From NCBI GenBank assembly GCA_900549405.1, contig URNZ01000006.1:4712-68711 (forward strand): 64,000 bases of DNA. The letters run 5' to 3'. The stretch is from an uncultured Eubacteriales bacterium. GTDB taxonomy: Bacteria > Bacillota > Clostridia > Oscillospirales > Oscillospiraceae. Below, in pieces: positions 36,958-45,770 of this stretch; position 1 is the stretch's first letter; every line of letters begins with the position of its first letter. A program made the position numbers and the translations under genes. The notes beneath the pieces were generated by a model. It was not told where the DNA came from and did no database searches. It worked only from the letters and a program-made list of their open reading frames with translations.

Positions 36958-38484
36958 TTATCGCAGATAGTTCAGGGGGTTCACGGCGGAGCCGCGGACG
37001 CGGACCTCGAAATGGCAGTGGGTGCCGGTGGAGCGGCCTGTGCTACCCGCCCGGGCGATGGTCTGGCCCTTGGACACCTTCTGTCCGGCGGACACCAGCA
37101 GAGAGGAGTTGTGGCCGTAATAGGTCTGGGTGCCGTTGTCGTGGGTGATGACCACCAGATTGCCATAGCTGCCCTTGTATCCGGCGAAGGTGACGGTGCC
37201 GCCGTCGGCGGCCCGGACGCTGGCACCATAGCTGGCGGAGATGTCGATGCCGGAGTGATAGCTGTACCGGCCAAAGATATACCGCCCGCCGAAGTAGGAG
37301 GTGATCCGCCCGGAGATGGGCCAGGAGAAGGAGCCGGTGGAGGCCGTTTTGGGCTTCTCTTTCGTGCCCACGGCCTTGATGGTGGTGGTGGGCTCCCGCA
37401 CGGTGACGTTGGACAGGATATCCCGCTGCTGCTCCTGGCCGTTGACATAGGTCACGTCGGCCTCGATGCGGGCCTCGCCCTTCACGCCCTGGGTGACGAT
37501 CTTCGAGGTGCCCTTGTACATGGAGCTGTCCTCCCGGGTCTCCACGGGGCACTCGATGTCCTGGCTGTACACCTGGTGCTCGGTGGTCTTCACCGACAGC
37601 ACCGGGGTCTGGGCCTTCACGTTCAGCACGTCGCCGATCATTAGGCGGTTGATGTCCACGCTGGGGTTCAGGGCCTTTAAATCGCTCACCGACATGTCGT
37701 TGGCATAGGCGATGCCGTTGAAGGTGTCCCCCTTCACCACGGTGTAGGTGCCCGAGCCGCTTCCATTGGACTGGAGGGCCGCCTGCATCTCCTCGGTGGT
37801 CAGCACGTTGTCCGCGGCGTAGACATATTGGATGGACACGTCCTGCATGAACTCCACGGAGGTGGTGTTCTCGTTCACATACTGGTTTTTCAGCTGGTCC
37901 AGCATGTCCCGCAGGGCGGTCTCGTCCTTCACCACGCCCACGGTCTGGCCGTCTACCACCACCTGGCACTTGCGCAGGGTGACGCTGACGTCGTTGAGCT
38001 GGCTGTAGAAATAGTCCTCGATCTGGTTCTGGCTGCTCAGGTCGGTCTTCAGGGTGAGGGCGAACTGATAGCCGATGTCCCCCTGGACCTGATAGTCATA
38101 GCCCAGGAGGGAGGAGCCCTGGGCCTCTACGTCGGCGATGGCCTGGTCCACCACCTCCCGGTCAGAGACCACGCCCACCTGCTCCCCGTCCACGGTGACG
38201 GCATAGCTGGGTGCATAGAGGGTGGTGAGGGTCAGGGCCACGCCCAGGGCGGCGGAGACCACCAAAAAGGAGGCCGGGCCGACAGCCTGCTGAATGGCCA
38301 GGGTGCCGTGGGTCCGGTGGGCCGCCCGGCGCAGATGGATGCGGGCCCAGTCCCGGGCCAGCCGCCGCCGCTGTCCCGCCCGGCGGCCCCGCTGCTGGCG
38401 GGCCTCCGGGTCATTCCAGGCCGCCGCCCGCTCTTTCAGACGGGCCCACAGGCCAGTCTGCTGGTCGTTTGAATGTTGTTCCAT
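36958..38484 (-). CDS. M23 family peptidoglycan endopeptidase with LysM and G5 domains
   Basis: 508 residues. A basic cytoplasmic N-terminus (1-65) precedes a membrane anchor (about 66-92). A beta-rich region covers 95-240. LysM lies at about 246-292 (Y-T-V-V-K-G-D-T-F-N-G-I-A), then G5 at about 300-375 (E-x-x-x-x-Y-V-N-G-x-E-Q). The M23 domain (about 400-508) keeps the zinc and catalytic residues H-S-G-I-D-I and G-T-H-C-H-F-E-V. It should cut peptide cross-links outside the membrane. The gene has its own promoter with a WalR-like site and an ATG at 38484 (GAGGCGG). It is transcribed against replication. Confidence 0.92.
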   Translation of the reverse strand: MEQHSNDQQTGLWARLKERAAAWNDPEARQQRGRRAGQRRRLARDWARIHLRRAAHRTHGTLAIQQAVGPASFLVVSAALGVALTLTTLYAPSYAVTVDGEQVGVVSDREVVDQAIADVEAQGSSLLGYDYQVQGDIGYQFALTLKTDLSSQNQIEDYFYSQLNDVSVTLRKCQVVVDGQTVGVVKDETALRDMLDQLKNQYVNENTTSVEFMQDVSIQYVYAADNVLTTEEMQAALQSNGSGSGTYTVVKGDTFNGIAYANDMSVSDLKALNPSVDINRLMIGDVLNVKAQTPVLSVKTTEHQVYSQDIECPVETREDSSMYKGTSKIVTQGVKGEARIEADVTYVNGQEQQRDILSNVTVREPTTTIKAVGTKEKPKTASTGSFSWPISGRITSYFGGRYIFGRYSYHSGIDISASYGASVRAADGGTVTFAGYKGSYGNLVVITHDNGTQTYYGHNSSLLVSAGQKVSKGQTIARAGSTGRSTGTHCHFEVRVRGSAVNPLNYLR

Positions 38485-38528
38485 GTTCCGCCTCGTTCAT
38501 CGTGTATGGCTCCGCTGTGGGGAGACCG

Positions 38529-38561
38529 GACGGGCCGCTGGGGACAGCGGCCCCTACGCGT
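38529..38561. repeat. Single GTAGGGGCC hairpin repeat in the M23 leader
   Basis: GACGGGCCGCTGGGGAC and AGCGGCCCCTACG form a strong hairpin within the transcribed leader of the M23 gene. The same unit, reversed, occurs twice in mutL. Confidence 0.8.
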
Positions 38562-38603
38562 TCAATGTACAGGCCCCGCCCCTGGGCGAGGTCTTAAAAA
38601 AGA

Positions 38604-38654
38604 GTTACAATTCGGTAACAACCGTAATATACACGGTTTTTCCCCGCCCGTCAA
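38604..38654 (-). promoter_or_regulatory. Promoter and WalR-type operator of the M23 gene
   Basis: On the minus strand: TTGACG (38654-38649), 17 bp, TATATT (38631-38626). Starting 5 bp after the -10 box comes TGTTAC-CGAAT-TGTAAC (38620-38604), a perfect match to the WalR/YycF consensus TGTWAH-N5-TGTWAH. The site overlaps the expected transcription start, a position expected to repress. Confidence 0.6.
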
Positions 38655-38748
38655 CCCCGCCCCCGGGCCGGAGAGGGCCTTTTTCAGGAAAAATTTGAAA
38701 ACGAATTGAAAACCTTTTGTGAACGAGGGGGTATTTTGCTGAAAACCG

Positions 38749-39021
38749 TCAGATGGCCAGCACCCAGAAAGTAAAGGCGGCGGTCATGGCCACCACCCCC
38801 AGGCTGGCCAGCACGTCCATGGCCAGGGCGCACCGGCGCAGGCGGCTGCTCCGGCGGCGGGGCCGGGAAATGGGCACGGGGACGGGTAAGACCCGCGGCT
38901 CCGCCGGGGCCTGGGTGGGGACGGACCAGCAGTCGGCCAGACTGCGGCGGTATTCCCCCAGGTCCACCACCTTGTCCCGGGCGCACATCATATAGGTTCT
39001 GGAAGCCTGTATCGTCTGCAT
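38749..39021 (-). CDS. Small C-terminally anchored membrane protein
   Basis: 90 residues; ATG at 39021 after GGGAGGAACGGCAG, so it is translated well. Residues 1-50 are polar, followed by a basic cluster (R-P-R-R-R-S-S-R-L-R-R, 53-64) and a single hydrophobic span to the end (68-90). With no signal peptide and a basic flank on the inside, it should be a tail-anchored inner membrane protein. I do not recognise a family. It has a consensus promoter of its own and lies 264 bp upstream of the M23 gene on the same strand. Confidence 0.6.
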   Translation of the reverse strand: MQTIQASRTYMMCARDKVVDLGEYRRSLADCWSVPTQAPAEPRVLPVPVPISRPRRRSSRLRRCALAMDVLASLGVVAMTAAFTFWVLAI

Positions 39022-39137
39022 CTGCCGTTCCTCCCTTATCCCCCATGCCGGGGCCGTTTGATGGGGATAGAATACCCAAAGCCCTGTCCCAAAAACCGGA
39101 CAACAGAGAATTTTGTCGAAACATTTGTTCTGGATTG

Positions 39138-39166
39138 AGAATACAACATCTGTTCGAGCTTGTCAA
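39138..39166 (-). promoter_or_regulatory. Promoter of the small membrane protein
   Basis: TTGACA (39166-39161), 17 bp, TATTCT (39143-39138) on the minus strand, with a leader of about 110 nt. Confidence 0.7.
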
Positions 39167-39312
39167 GATGGTTTTAGAACAAAGATTCGAGTTTTGGGTG
39201 TAAAAAGCCTTTCCCCAGGGGAAAGCTAAAATTCGTTGTTCTCCTATACAAAACACGAAAACCATGGTAAAATCAAAACAGAAGCATCCGCCATGCAGGG
39301 AAAGGAGGGGCC

Positions 39313-39876
39313 ATGGCCTGGTATACGACGGAGGAGACCTTATATTTCTATGAGACCCGCCGGGGACTGGAGCCTGCGGAGACGGAGCAGGACGCCCATT
39401 TGACCCTGACTTTGTCCACCCAGGAGGAGTATGACAGAGAGACGGGGCAGGTGGAACAGACGCAGGTCCAGGTGGACTATGCCTGGAGCGCTGGGCGGCC
39501 CCACTGGCGGGGAGACGACGCGATCACGGTGACCTGGGACCCGGGTCAGGACACCTATGCCGGGTCCTTCGTCAGTGAGCACCGGGCCGACGGGGCGCAG
39601 TATGATCAGATCGGCAGACCGGGAGAGGCGTATCAGGGCCGTGTGGCCTGGTCGGCGCCCCTGAACAAGGCCGGTCTCTTTGCCAAGGAACTGGAGGGTA
39701 CGGCCCGCTTTGTCCTGCTGCCCAAAACGCCCCGGGTCCACAGCCAGACGGGACAGACGGTCTATGCCCATTATCAGCATTCGGTGAGCGGCGTCCCCCT
39801 GCTGGTCGGAGCTGTGGTGGTGCTGGGCATCGCGGTCTGGTGGGGGCGGAAACACATTAGGAAGAGCAAAGCGTGA
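39313..39876 (+). CDS. Unrecognised C-terminally anchored protein
   Basis: 187 residues; ATG after AAAGGAGGGGCC. There is no N-terminal signal; residues 1-150 are polar and beta-rich with many T, Q, W and Y. Residues about 156-175 form a membrane span (G-V-P-L-L-V-G-A-V-V-V-L-G-I-A-V-W-W) followed by a basic tail (R-K-H-I-R-K-S-K). The tail suggests the C-terminus stays in the cytoplasm, which would place the N-terminal domain outside without a cleavable signal, or the whole protein inside as a tail-anchored protein. No family recognised. It is a one-gene unit ending at a terminator. Confidence 0.6.
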   Translation: MAWYTTEETLYFYETRRGLEPAETEQDAHLTLTLSTQEEYDRETGQVEQTQVQVDYAWSAGRPHWRGDDAITVTWDPGQDTYAGSFVSEHRADGAQYDQIGRPGEAYQGRVAWSAPLNKAGLFAKELEGTARFVLLPKTPRVHSQTGQTVYAHYQHSVSGVPLLVGAVVVLGIAVWWGRKHIRKSKA

Positions 39877-39878
39877 AG

Positions 39879-39905
39879 ACCGGCCCCGAGGGGGGCCGGT
39901 TTTTC
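39879..39905 (+). terminator. Terminator after the anchored protein
   Basis: ACCGGCCCC / GGGGCCGGT stem followed by TTTTTC. Confidence 0.88.
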
Positions 39906-39916
39906 TGTGGAGAGGA

Positions 39917-40034
39917 CGGATTGCCACGTCGGGCTGTGCCCTCCTCGCAATGACAGAGAATTGGTCTCTGCGTAAAGACGGAAGACTTCCTATTCTTGTC
40001 ATTGCGAGGAGCGTGAGCGACGTGGCAATCCGCT
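39917..40034. repeat. Inverted pair of CATTGCGAGG-family repeats
   Basis: ATTGCCACGTCGGGCTGTGC...CTCGCAATGACA (39920-39955) faces TTGTCATTGCGAGGAGCGTG...GGCAATCCG (39995-40032). It fills the gap before the typA promoter. Confidence 0.85.
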
Positions 40035-40096
40035 CTTTTCCCTGCAAATACCTTGCTTTTTTTCGTGGACGCCCCGTCTTTTTTACGGGAAAGGCG

Positions 40097-40125
40097 TTGC
40101 GTTTTTTCGGAATTAGGGGTATAAT
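40097..40125 (+). promoter_or_regulatory. typA promoter
   Basis: TTGCGT (40097-40102), 17 bp, TATAAT (40120-40125), 65 nt before the start codon. Confidence 0.8.
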
Positions 40126-40189
40126 ATCCCGTCTAAAATTTAATCGTAAGTTATCATGCGCAATTTTAAGAATTCGAGGTGCCAATATC

Positions 40190-42022
40190 GTGCGTAACGA
40201 AAAGCTGAGAAACGTAGCGATCATCGCCCACGTAGACCACGGCAAGACCACTCTGGTGGACGAAATGCTGAAGCAGTCCGGCGTGTACCGGGAAAACCAG
40301 ACCGTGGTGGACCGCGTCATGGACTCCAACGACCTGGAGCGTGAGCGGGGCATCACCATTCTGGCCAAGAATACTGCCGTGCAGTACGGCGACGTGAAGA
40401 TCAACATCGTGGACACTCCGGGCCACGCCGACTTCGGCGGCGAGGTGGAGCGCATCCTGAAGATGGTCAACGGCGTTATCCTGCTGGTGGACGCCGCCGA
40501 GGGCCCCATGCCCCAGACCCGCTTCGTCCTGTCCAAGGCCCTGGAGCTGGGCCACCGGGTCATCGTGGTGGTGAACAAGATCGACCGCCCCGACCAGCGC
40601 ATCCACGAGGTCATGGACGAGGTGCTGGAGCTGCTGCTGGACCTGAACGCCACCGACGAGCAGTTCGAGTCCCCCACCCTGTTCTGCTCCGGCCGCCAGG
40701 GCACCGCCTCCTACTCCCCCGACGTGCCCGGCACTGACCTGAAGCCCCTGTTCGAGACCATCATCAACTATATCCCCGCCCCCGAGGCCGACGTGGACCA
40801 GCCCTTCCAGATGCTGGTCTCCTCCATCGACTACAGCGAGTTTGTGGGCCGCATCGCCATTGGCCGCATCGAGCGGGGTACCATCAAACAGAACCAGGAG
40901 ATCGCCGTGTGCAACTATCACGACCCCGACTCCCCCGCCAAGAAGGCCAAGGCCACCGCGCTGTATGAGTTCGACGGCCTGGCCAAGGTCCCCGTGCAGG
41001 AGGCCACCGCCGGCAACATCATCGCCATGAGCGGCATCGGCGACGTGACCATCGGCGACACCATCTGCGCCCCCGAGGCCGTGGAGCCCATCGAGTTTGT
41101 GAAGATCTCCGCCCCCACCATCGAGATGACCTTCTCCGTGAACGACTCCCCCTTCGCCGGGCGGGAGGGCAAGTTCGTCACCAGCCGCCAGCTGCGGGAC
41201 CGCCTGTTCCGGGAGACCCTGAAGGACGTGTCCCTGCGGGTGACCGAGGTGGAGGACTCCACCGACTCCTTTAATGTGGCCGGGCGGGGCGAGATGTCCC
41301 TGTCCATCCTGATGGAGACCATGCGCCGCGAGGGCTATGAGTTCCAGGTCTCTCCCCCCCGTGTGCTGTTCCAGGAGATCGACGGCGTGAAGTGCGAGCC
41401 TGTGGAGCGCCTGGTGGCCGACGTGCCCAACGACTGCGTGGGCGCGGTGATGGAGAAGCTGGGCGCCCGCAAGGGCGAGTTCCTGTCCATGAACCCCGTG
41501 GGCAGCCGCACCAAGCTGGAGTTCCTGGTCCCCTCCCGCGGCCTGTTCGGCTATCGCAACGAGTTTTTGAACGACACCAAGGGCGAGGGCATCATGGCCT
41601 CTGTCTTTGAGAAGTACGCCCCCATGAAGGGCGAGATCCAGCGCCGGTCCACCGGCTCTCTGGTGGCCTTTGAGACGGGCGAGGCCGTGACCTACGGCCT
41701 GTTCAACGCCCAGGAGCGGGGCGTGCTGTTCATCGGCGCGGGCACCCCCGTGTACGCCGGTATGATCGTGGGCGAGTGCCCCAAGCAGGAGGACATCTCC
41801 GTCAACGTGTGCAAGAAGAAGCAGCTGACCAACATGCGGGCCTCCGGCTCTGATGACGCCCTGCGCCTGGTCACCCCCAAGACCCTGTCCCTGGAGCAGT
41901 GCCTGGAGTTCCTGGCCGATGACGAGCTGCTGGAGTGTACCCCCGAGAACCTGCGCCTGCGCAAGCGCCTGCTGGACCACAGCGCCCGTATGCGCGAGGC
42001 ATCCAAGAAGAAGAACGGCTAA
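40190..42022 (+). CDS. typA: Translational GTPase TypA/BipA
   Basis: 610 residues from a GTG (40190) preceded by GAGGT; the typical family length. G1 is A-H-V-D-H-G-K-T-T-L, the switch region reads D-S-N-D-L-E-R-E-R-G-I-T-I-L-A-K-N-T, G3 is D-T-P-G-H-A-D-F-G-G-E-V-E-R and G4 is N-K-I-D. Domains III, V and the BipA-specific C-terminal domain follow. BipA is a ribosome-associated EF-G-like GTPase needed for assembly or stress growth. A longer in-frame opening to 39950 runs through the promoter and a repeat, so it was rejected. Confidence 0.96.
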   Translation: MRNEKLRNVAIIAHVDHGKTTLVDEMLKQSGVYRENQTVVDRVMDSNDLERERGITILAKNTAVQYGDVKINIVDTPGHADFGGEVERILKMVNGVILLVDAAEGPMPQTRFVLSKALELGHRVIVVVNKIDRPDQRIHEVMDEVLELLLDLNATDEQFESPTLFCSGRQGTASYSPDVPGTDLKPLFETIINYIPAPEADVDQPFQMLVSSIDYSEFVGRIAIGRIERGTIKQNQEIAVCNYHDPDSPAKKAKATALYEFDGLAKVPVQEATAGNIIAMSGIGDVTIGDTICAPEAVEPIEFVKISAPTIEMTFSVNDSPFAGREGKFVTSRQLRDRLFRETLKDVSLRVTEVEDSTDSFNVAGRGEMSLSILMETMRREGYEFQVSPPRVLFQEIDGVKCEPVERLVADVPNDCVGAVMEKLGARKGEFLSMNPVGSRTKLEFLVPSRGLFGYRNEFLNDTKGEGIMASVFEKYAPMKGEIQRRSTGSLVAFETGEAVTYGLFNAQERGVLFIGAGTPVYAGMIVGECPKQEDISVNVCKKKQLTNMRASGSDDALRLVTPKTLSLEQCLEFLADDELLECTPENLRLRKRLLDHSARMREASKKKNG

Positions 42023-42026
42023 GCTC

Positions 42027-42112
42027 TGTCATTGCGAGGAGCGCAGCGACGTGGCAATCCGCGACCCCCGTCCCCTTTCCTATATAGAAAGGGCGGCGGG
42101 GGTCTTTTTTTG
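42027..42112 (+). terminator. CATTGCGAGG repeat followed by typA terminator
   Basis: A single repeat copy (42027-42061) ends in GGCAATCCG. Directly after it, GACCCCCG...CTTTC-TATATA-GAAAG...CGGGGGTC with TTTTTTT (42062-42111) forms a terminator. The rest of the gap to 42331 shows no gene or other recognised signal. Confidence 0.8.
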
Positions 42113-42331
42113 CAAGCAAAACCCGGGCCAAACCCAGGCCAGTCCTCCCCCGGTAAAACGCTGAAAATTCTGCCCCAAAACGTGTCTGAAACCGGGGGGA
42201 GACGGGGCGGAGACAGCACAAAATTTCAGCGGGTTTTCACGGCGAGAAACGGGAAAGGGGGCAATGAAAAAAATAAGAGAATCGAACTTAAAAAAGTAAA
42301 GACGCAAGGCGTAAAAAGACAACAAAATCCA

Positions 42332-42360
42332 TTTACGAAATGGCTGGAATGCGGTACAAT
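42332..42360 (+). promoter_or_regulatory. fhs promoter
   Basis: TTTACG (42332-42337), 17 bp, TACAAT (42355-42360), giving a leader of about 50 nt that ends in AAGGAGG. Confidence 0.65.
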
Positions 42361-42417
42361 ATGCCTATAAAGCGAATCCCGACTACATCGTAAAAATAAC
42401 TAAGGAGGCTGTCAAAC

Positions 42418-44085
42418 ATGACCGATATCGAAATCGCCCAGGCGTCCAAGATGCTCCCCATTGAGGAGGTTGCCGCCAAGGTGGGCATCAAGCCCGAGCA
42501 GCTGGAGAACTATGGCCACTACAAGGCCAAGGTCGACATCCACGCCCTGAAGGACCTGCCCCGCAAGTCCAAGCTGGTGCTGGTGACCGCCATCAGCCCC
42601 ACCCCCGCTGGCGAGGGCAAGACCACCACTTCCGTGGGTCTGGCCGACGCTCTGAACAAGATGGGCAAGAAGACCATCGTCTGCCTGCGTGAGCCCTCCC
42701 TGGGCCCCGTGTTCGGCGTGAAGGGCGGCGCTGCCGGCGGCGGCTACGCTCAGGTCGTCCCCATGGAGGACATCAACCTGCACTTCACCGGCGATTTCAA
42801 CGCCATCGGCATCGCCAACAACCTGATGTCCGCCCTGATCGACAACCACATCCAGCAGGGCAACGCTCTGGACATCGACGTGCGCAACATCCCCTGGAAG
42901 CGCGTTGTTGATATGAACGACCGTCAGCTGCGTCACATCGTGTGCGGCCTGGGCGGCAAGGCCTCCGGCGTGCCCCGTGAGGACGGCTTCGACATCGTCG
43001 TGGCTTCTGAGATCATGGCTGTTCTGTGCCTGGCCACCGACCTGGCCGACATGAAGGCCCGCCTGGCCAAGATGGTCGTGGCTTACAGCCGTTCCGGCCA
43101 GCCCATCACCGCTCACGACCTGAAGGCCGAGGGCGCCATGGCTGCCGTTCTGAAGGACGCCATCAAGCCCAACATGGTCCAGACTCTGGAGCACACCCCC
43201 GCTTTCATCCACGGCGGCCCCTTCGCCAACATTGCCCACGGCTGCAACTCCATCCAGGCCACCGAGACCGCTATGAAGCTGGCCGACTACACCGTCACCG
43301 AGGCTGGCTTCGCTGCCGACCTGGGCGCTGAGAAGTTCCTGGACATCAAGTGCCGCGCTGGCGGGTTCCACCCCGACGCCGTGGTCATCGTTGCCACCGT
43401 CCGCGCCCTGAAGTATCACGGCGGCGTGCCCAAGACCGAGCTGAACCACGAGAACCTGGAGGCTCTGGAGAAGGGTCTGCCCAACCTGCTGCAGCACGTT
43501 GACAACGTGAAGAACGTCTATGGCCTGCCCTGCGTGGTCGCCATCAACGCCTTCCCCACCGACACCAAGGCCGAGCTGGACCTGGTCGAGGCCAAGTGCA
43601 AGGAGCAGGGCGTGAACGTCCGTCTGTCCGAGGTCTGGGCCAAGGGCGGCGAGGGCGGCATGGCTCTGGCCGAGGAGGTCGTCCGTCTGGCTGAGGACAA
43701 GACCAACGATCACTTCCAGTTCGTCTATGACCTGGAGGACTCCATCGAGGAGAAGCTGAACAAGATCGCCACCAAGGTCTATCGCGCTGACGGCGTGGTG
43801 CTGGCCGGCGACGCCAAGAAGCAGGCTAAGCAGCTGGCTGAGCTGGGCTTTGCCAACCTGCCCATCTGCATGGCCAAGACTCAGTTCTCCTTCTCTGACG
43901 ATCAGACCAAGCTGGGCGCTCCCCGCGGCTTCAAGATCACCGTCCGCGAGATCAAGGTCAACGCCGGCGCTGGCTTCCTGGTTGCCAAGACCGGCAACAT
44001 CATGACCATGCCCGGCCTGCCCAAGGTGCCCGCTGCCGAGCGCATCGACATCGACGCCAACGGCAAGATCACCGGCCTGTTCTAA
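42418..44085 (+). CDS. fhs: Formate--tetrahydrofolate ligase
   Basis: 555 residues, the usual size. P-loop [10 protein letters not shown] (about 61-70), [22 protein letters not shown], and D-M-N-D-R-x-L-R. The enzyme joins formate and THF using ATP, or in reverse makes ATP from 10-formyl-THF. ATG follows AAGGAGGCTGTCAAAC. Codon choice differs from most neighbours, with clearly more GCT, GTT and CGT codons, as also seen in ftcD and fchA, which suggests high expression. It stands in its own transcript next to Lrp- and LysR-type regulators and the folate genes. Confidence 0.97.
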   Translation: MTDIEIAQASKMLPIEEVAAKVGIKPEQLENYGHYKAKVDIHALKDLPRKSKLVLVTAISPTPAGEGKTTTSVGLADALNKMGKKTIVCLREPSLGPVFGVKGGAAGGGYAQVVPMEDINLHFTGDFNAIGIANNLMSALIDNHIQQGNALDIDVRNIPWKRVVDMNDRQLRHIVCGLGGKASGVPREDGFDIVVASEIMAVLCLATDLADMKARLAKMVVAYSRSGQPITAHDLKAEGAMAAVLKDAIKPNMVQTLEHTPAFIHGGPFANIAHGCNSIQATETAMKLADYTVTEAGFAADLGAEKFLDIKCRAGGFHPDAVVIVATVRALKYHGGVPKTELNHENLEALEKGLPNLLQHVDNVKNVYGLPCVVAINAFPTDTKAELDLVEAKCKEQGVNVRLSEVWAKGGEGGMALAEEVVRLAEDKTNDHFQFVYDLEDSIEEKLNKIATKVYRADGVVLAGDAKKQAKQLAELGFANLPICMAKTQFSFSDDQTKLGAPRGFKITVREIKVNAGAGFLVAKTGNIMTMPGLPKVPAAERIDIDANGKITGLF

Positions 44086-44137
44086 TCTAGGACCCATATA
44101 AGAGTTCCCCCTCTTTCTGTATCGACCCAAGCAAAAA

Positions 44138-44181
44138 AGAGGAAGAGCCGCATGGCCCTTCGGCCATGCGGCTCTTCTTCT
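44138..44181. terminator. Bidirectional terminator fhs / lrp
   Basis: GAAGAGCCGCATGGCC / GGCCATGCGGCTCTTC with a CTTC loop, A-rich on the left and T-rich on the right, between convergent genes. Confidence 0.88.
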
Positions 44182-44205
44182 GAATACAAAATATAAAAAG
44201 AGGGT

Positions 44206-44643
44206 TTATTCCGGCATGGGAATGTCCTTGGATTCGAAATAGGTCTTCAGCTCCACCGAGGTCTGGGAGTCGCCGTATCGCTTGATGGTGGACAGCAGCT
44301 CGTCCAGCTCCCGGGTGCCGCGGACGGCGAAGCGCAGCAGCGCGTTGAACACGCCGATGACGTGGTAATGGCTGATGATGCCGGGGTCGTTCCGGCAGAA
44401 CTCGCAGAAGCTGTTGTACTTCTCCGGATCCAGAGCCACCAGAATGAATCCGGTCATTCCGCTGTCCAGACGGGCACGGTCAATGTCGATGCGAAAATCG
44501 CGGATCACGCCCTTCTCTTCCATGCGGCGCACCCGCTCGGAAACGGCGGGAGCGGTCAGGCCCACCTGGTCGCCGATGCACTTGAGCGTCGCCCGGCAGT
44601 CGGCCTGCAAAATGTTTAAAATCTGATAATCCGTCCGGTCCAT
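44206..44643 (-). CDS. Lrp/AsnC family transcriptional regulator
   Basis: 145 residues from the ATG at 44643 (GGGAG). Residues 1-60 are the winged helix (D-x-x-I-L-N-I-L-Q-x-D-C-R-x-T, with G-L-T-A-P-A-V-S-E-R-V-R-R-M-E-E-K-G-V-I as recognition region). Residues about 65-140 form the RAM ligand-binding domain (G-F-I-L-V-A-L, V-I-G-V-F-N-A-L-L-R-F-A-V-R). Lrp-type proteins respond to amino acids. It diverges from the LysR gene and may govern it and the histidine/one-carbon genes; this is inference from position. Confidence 0.9.
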   Translation of the reverse strand: MDRTDYQILNILQADCRATLKCIGDQVGLTAPAVSERVRRMEEKGVIRDFRIDIDRARLDSGMTGFILVALDPEKYNSFCEFCRNDPGIISHYHVIGVFNALLRFAVRGTRELDELLSTIKRYGDSQTSVELKTYFESKDIPMPE

Positions 44644-44738
44644 ACCGGTCACTCCCTTATCTAAAGTTTGCTCGGCCGCCAAAACAGGGCCGGGCTGTTG
44701 CCGCGCCTGCGCTGTCAACCGGTTTTTTCAATTTATAG

Positions 44739-44800
44739 TTGTATTTTATCGAAAAGATGCTATAATTGAAAATACTTGTATTATATAATAGAAATACAAA
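44739..44800 (+). promoter_or_regulatory. lysR promoter with GTATTTT half-sites
   Basis: TTGTAT (44739-44744), 16 bp, TATAAT (44761-44766). Half-sites GTATTTT (44741-44747), AAAATAC (44770-44776), GTATTAT (44778-44784) and AAATAC (44792-44797) surround it: a plausible operator for the Lrp or LysR protein. Confidence 0.55.
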
Positions 44801-44814
44801 AAAGGTATGACGGT

Positions 44815-45702
44815 ATGAATTTCAAGCAGTTGGAATACTTCGTCGCCGTGGCAGAGGCCAAAAGCATCTCCAAGGCGGCGCGCAAGCTACACGTGGCGCA
44901 GCCCCCCATCAGCCGGCAGATCGCCATGCTGGAGGACGAGCTGAAGGTGTGTCTGTTCCTGCGCACCAACAAGGGCGTGGAGCTGACCGAGGCGGGACGG
45001 AGCCTGTATCAGCAGAGCCAGCACATGTTCCAGAACTTCCGCATGATGGTGGACAGCGTAAGGGACGTGGATGCCGGCGTGCGGGGATTGTTGAAGGTGG
45101 GTGTTGTCTACTCCAACACCCCGGTGGTGCTGAATTATCTGAAGGCCTATCACAAGGAATATCCCCAGGTAGAGCTTTATATCCGGGTGGGGGCCCCGGG
45201 CGACCTGCTGGACGACCTGAACAAGGGCAACCTGCACGTCCTCTTTCTCCGCACCCCCACCGAGGGCAGCTCGGACTTCCACGAGAAGATTTTGGGCGAG
45301 GACCCGCTGGAGCTGGTCATGTGCCCGGAGCTGGACCCGGCCCCGGACCAGGACAGCATCCCCATCGAGCTGTTGAAGGATGTGCCCATGTGTCTGCTGC
45401 GCAGCGACGATCTGTGGGGCTACAGCAGCCACCTGATCAACGAGTGCCAGCGCAAGGGCTTTACCCCCTACACGGTGTGTCAGTGCTATGACACGCCCAT
45501 GACCATGCAGCTGGTCCAGGCGGGCTTTGGCATCAGCTATCTGCCCCGGTCCATCGTAGAGACCCATCCGGGCTCTAACATCTATTCCAAGCCCCTGGTC
45601 GGGCTGCCCGCCAAATCTTATCCCACGCTGCTGTGGAGCAGCAACATTTACTACGCAAACTGCGTAAAGCGTTTCATTTCCATGTTCGGCTATCCCACAT
45701 AA
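44815..45702 (+). CDS. LysR family transcriptional regulator
   Basis: 295 residues. The ATG at 44815 has AAAGGTATG upstream; an in-frame ATG at 44776 lies inside the operator region. N-terminal helix-turn-helix: M-N-F-K-Q-L-E-Y-F-V-A-V-A-E-A-K-S-I-S-K-A-A-R-K-L-H-V-A-Q-P-P-I-S-R-Q-I. The C-terminal part (about 90-295) is the two-lobed effector domain. It is encoded just before ftcD on the same strand (68 bp), so it probably controls the ftcD-fchA genes; the effector is unknown. Confidence 0.92.
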   Translation: MNFKQLEYFVAVAEAKSISKAARKLHVAQPPISRQIAMLEDELKVCLFLRTNKGVELTEAGRSLYQQSQHMFQNFRMMVDSVRDVDAGVRGLLKVGVVYSNTPVVLNYLKAYHKEYPQVELYIRVGAPGDLLDDLNKGNLHVLFLRTPTEGSSDFHEKILGEDPLELVMCPELDPAPDQDSIPIELLKDVPMCLLRSDDLWGYSSHLINECQRKGFTPYTVCQCYDTPMTMQLVQAGFGISYLPRSIVETHPGSNIYSKPLVGLPAKSYPTLLWSSNIYYANCVKRFISMFGYPT

Positions 45703-45770
45703 CGCCGGGATGCCGCCGGACATGGTTGAGAAATATCCAATTATTATTATGAATTATGGAGGAATTTATC

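Noticed and set aside
39236..39273. TTGTTC...TAAAAT as promoter of the 39313 gene
   Set aside because: The spacing is 26 bp, too long; a weaker TATACA at 16 bp exists, but the evidence is too thin to annotate.
39950..40189. 80-residue N-terminal extension of typA
   Set aside because: The region holds a repeat arm and the TTGCGT/TATAAT promoter; the GTG at 40190 matches the family N-terminus.
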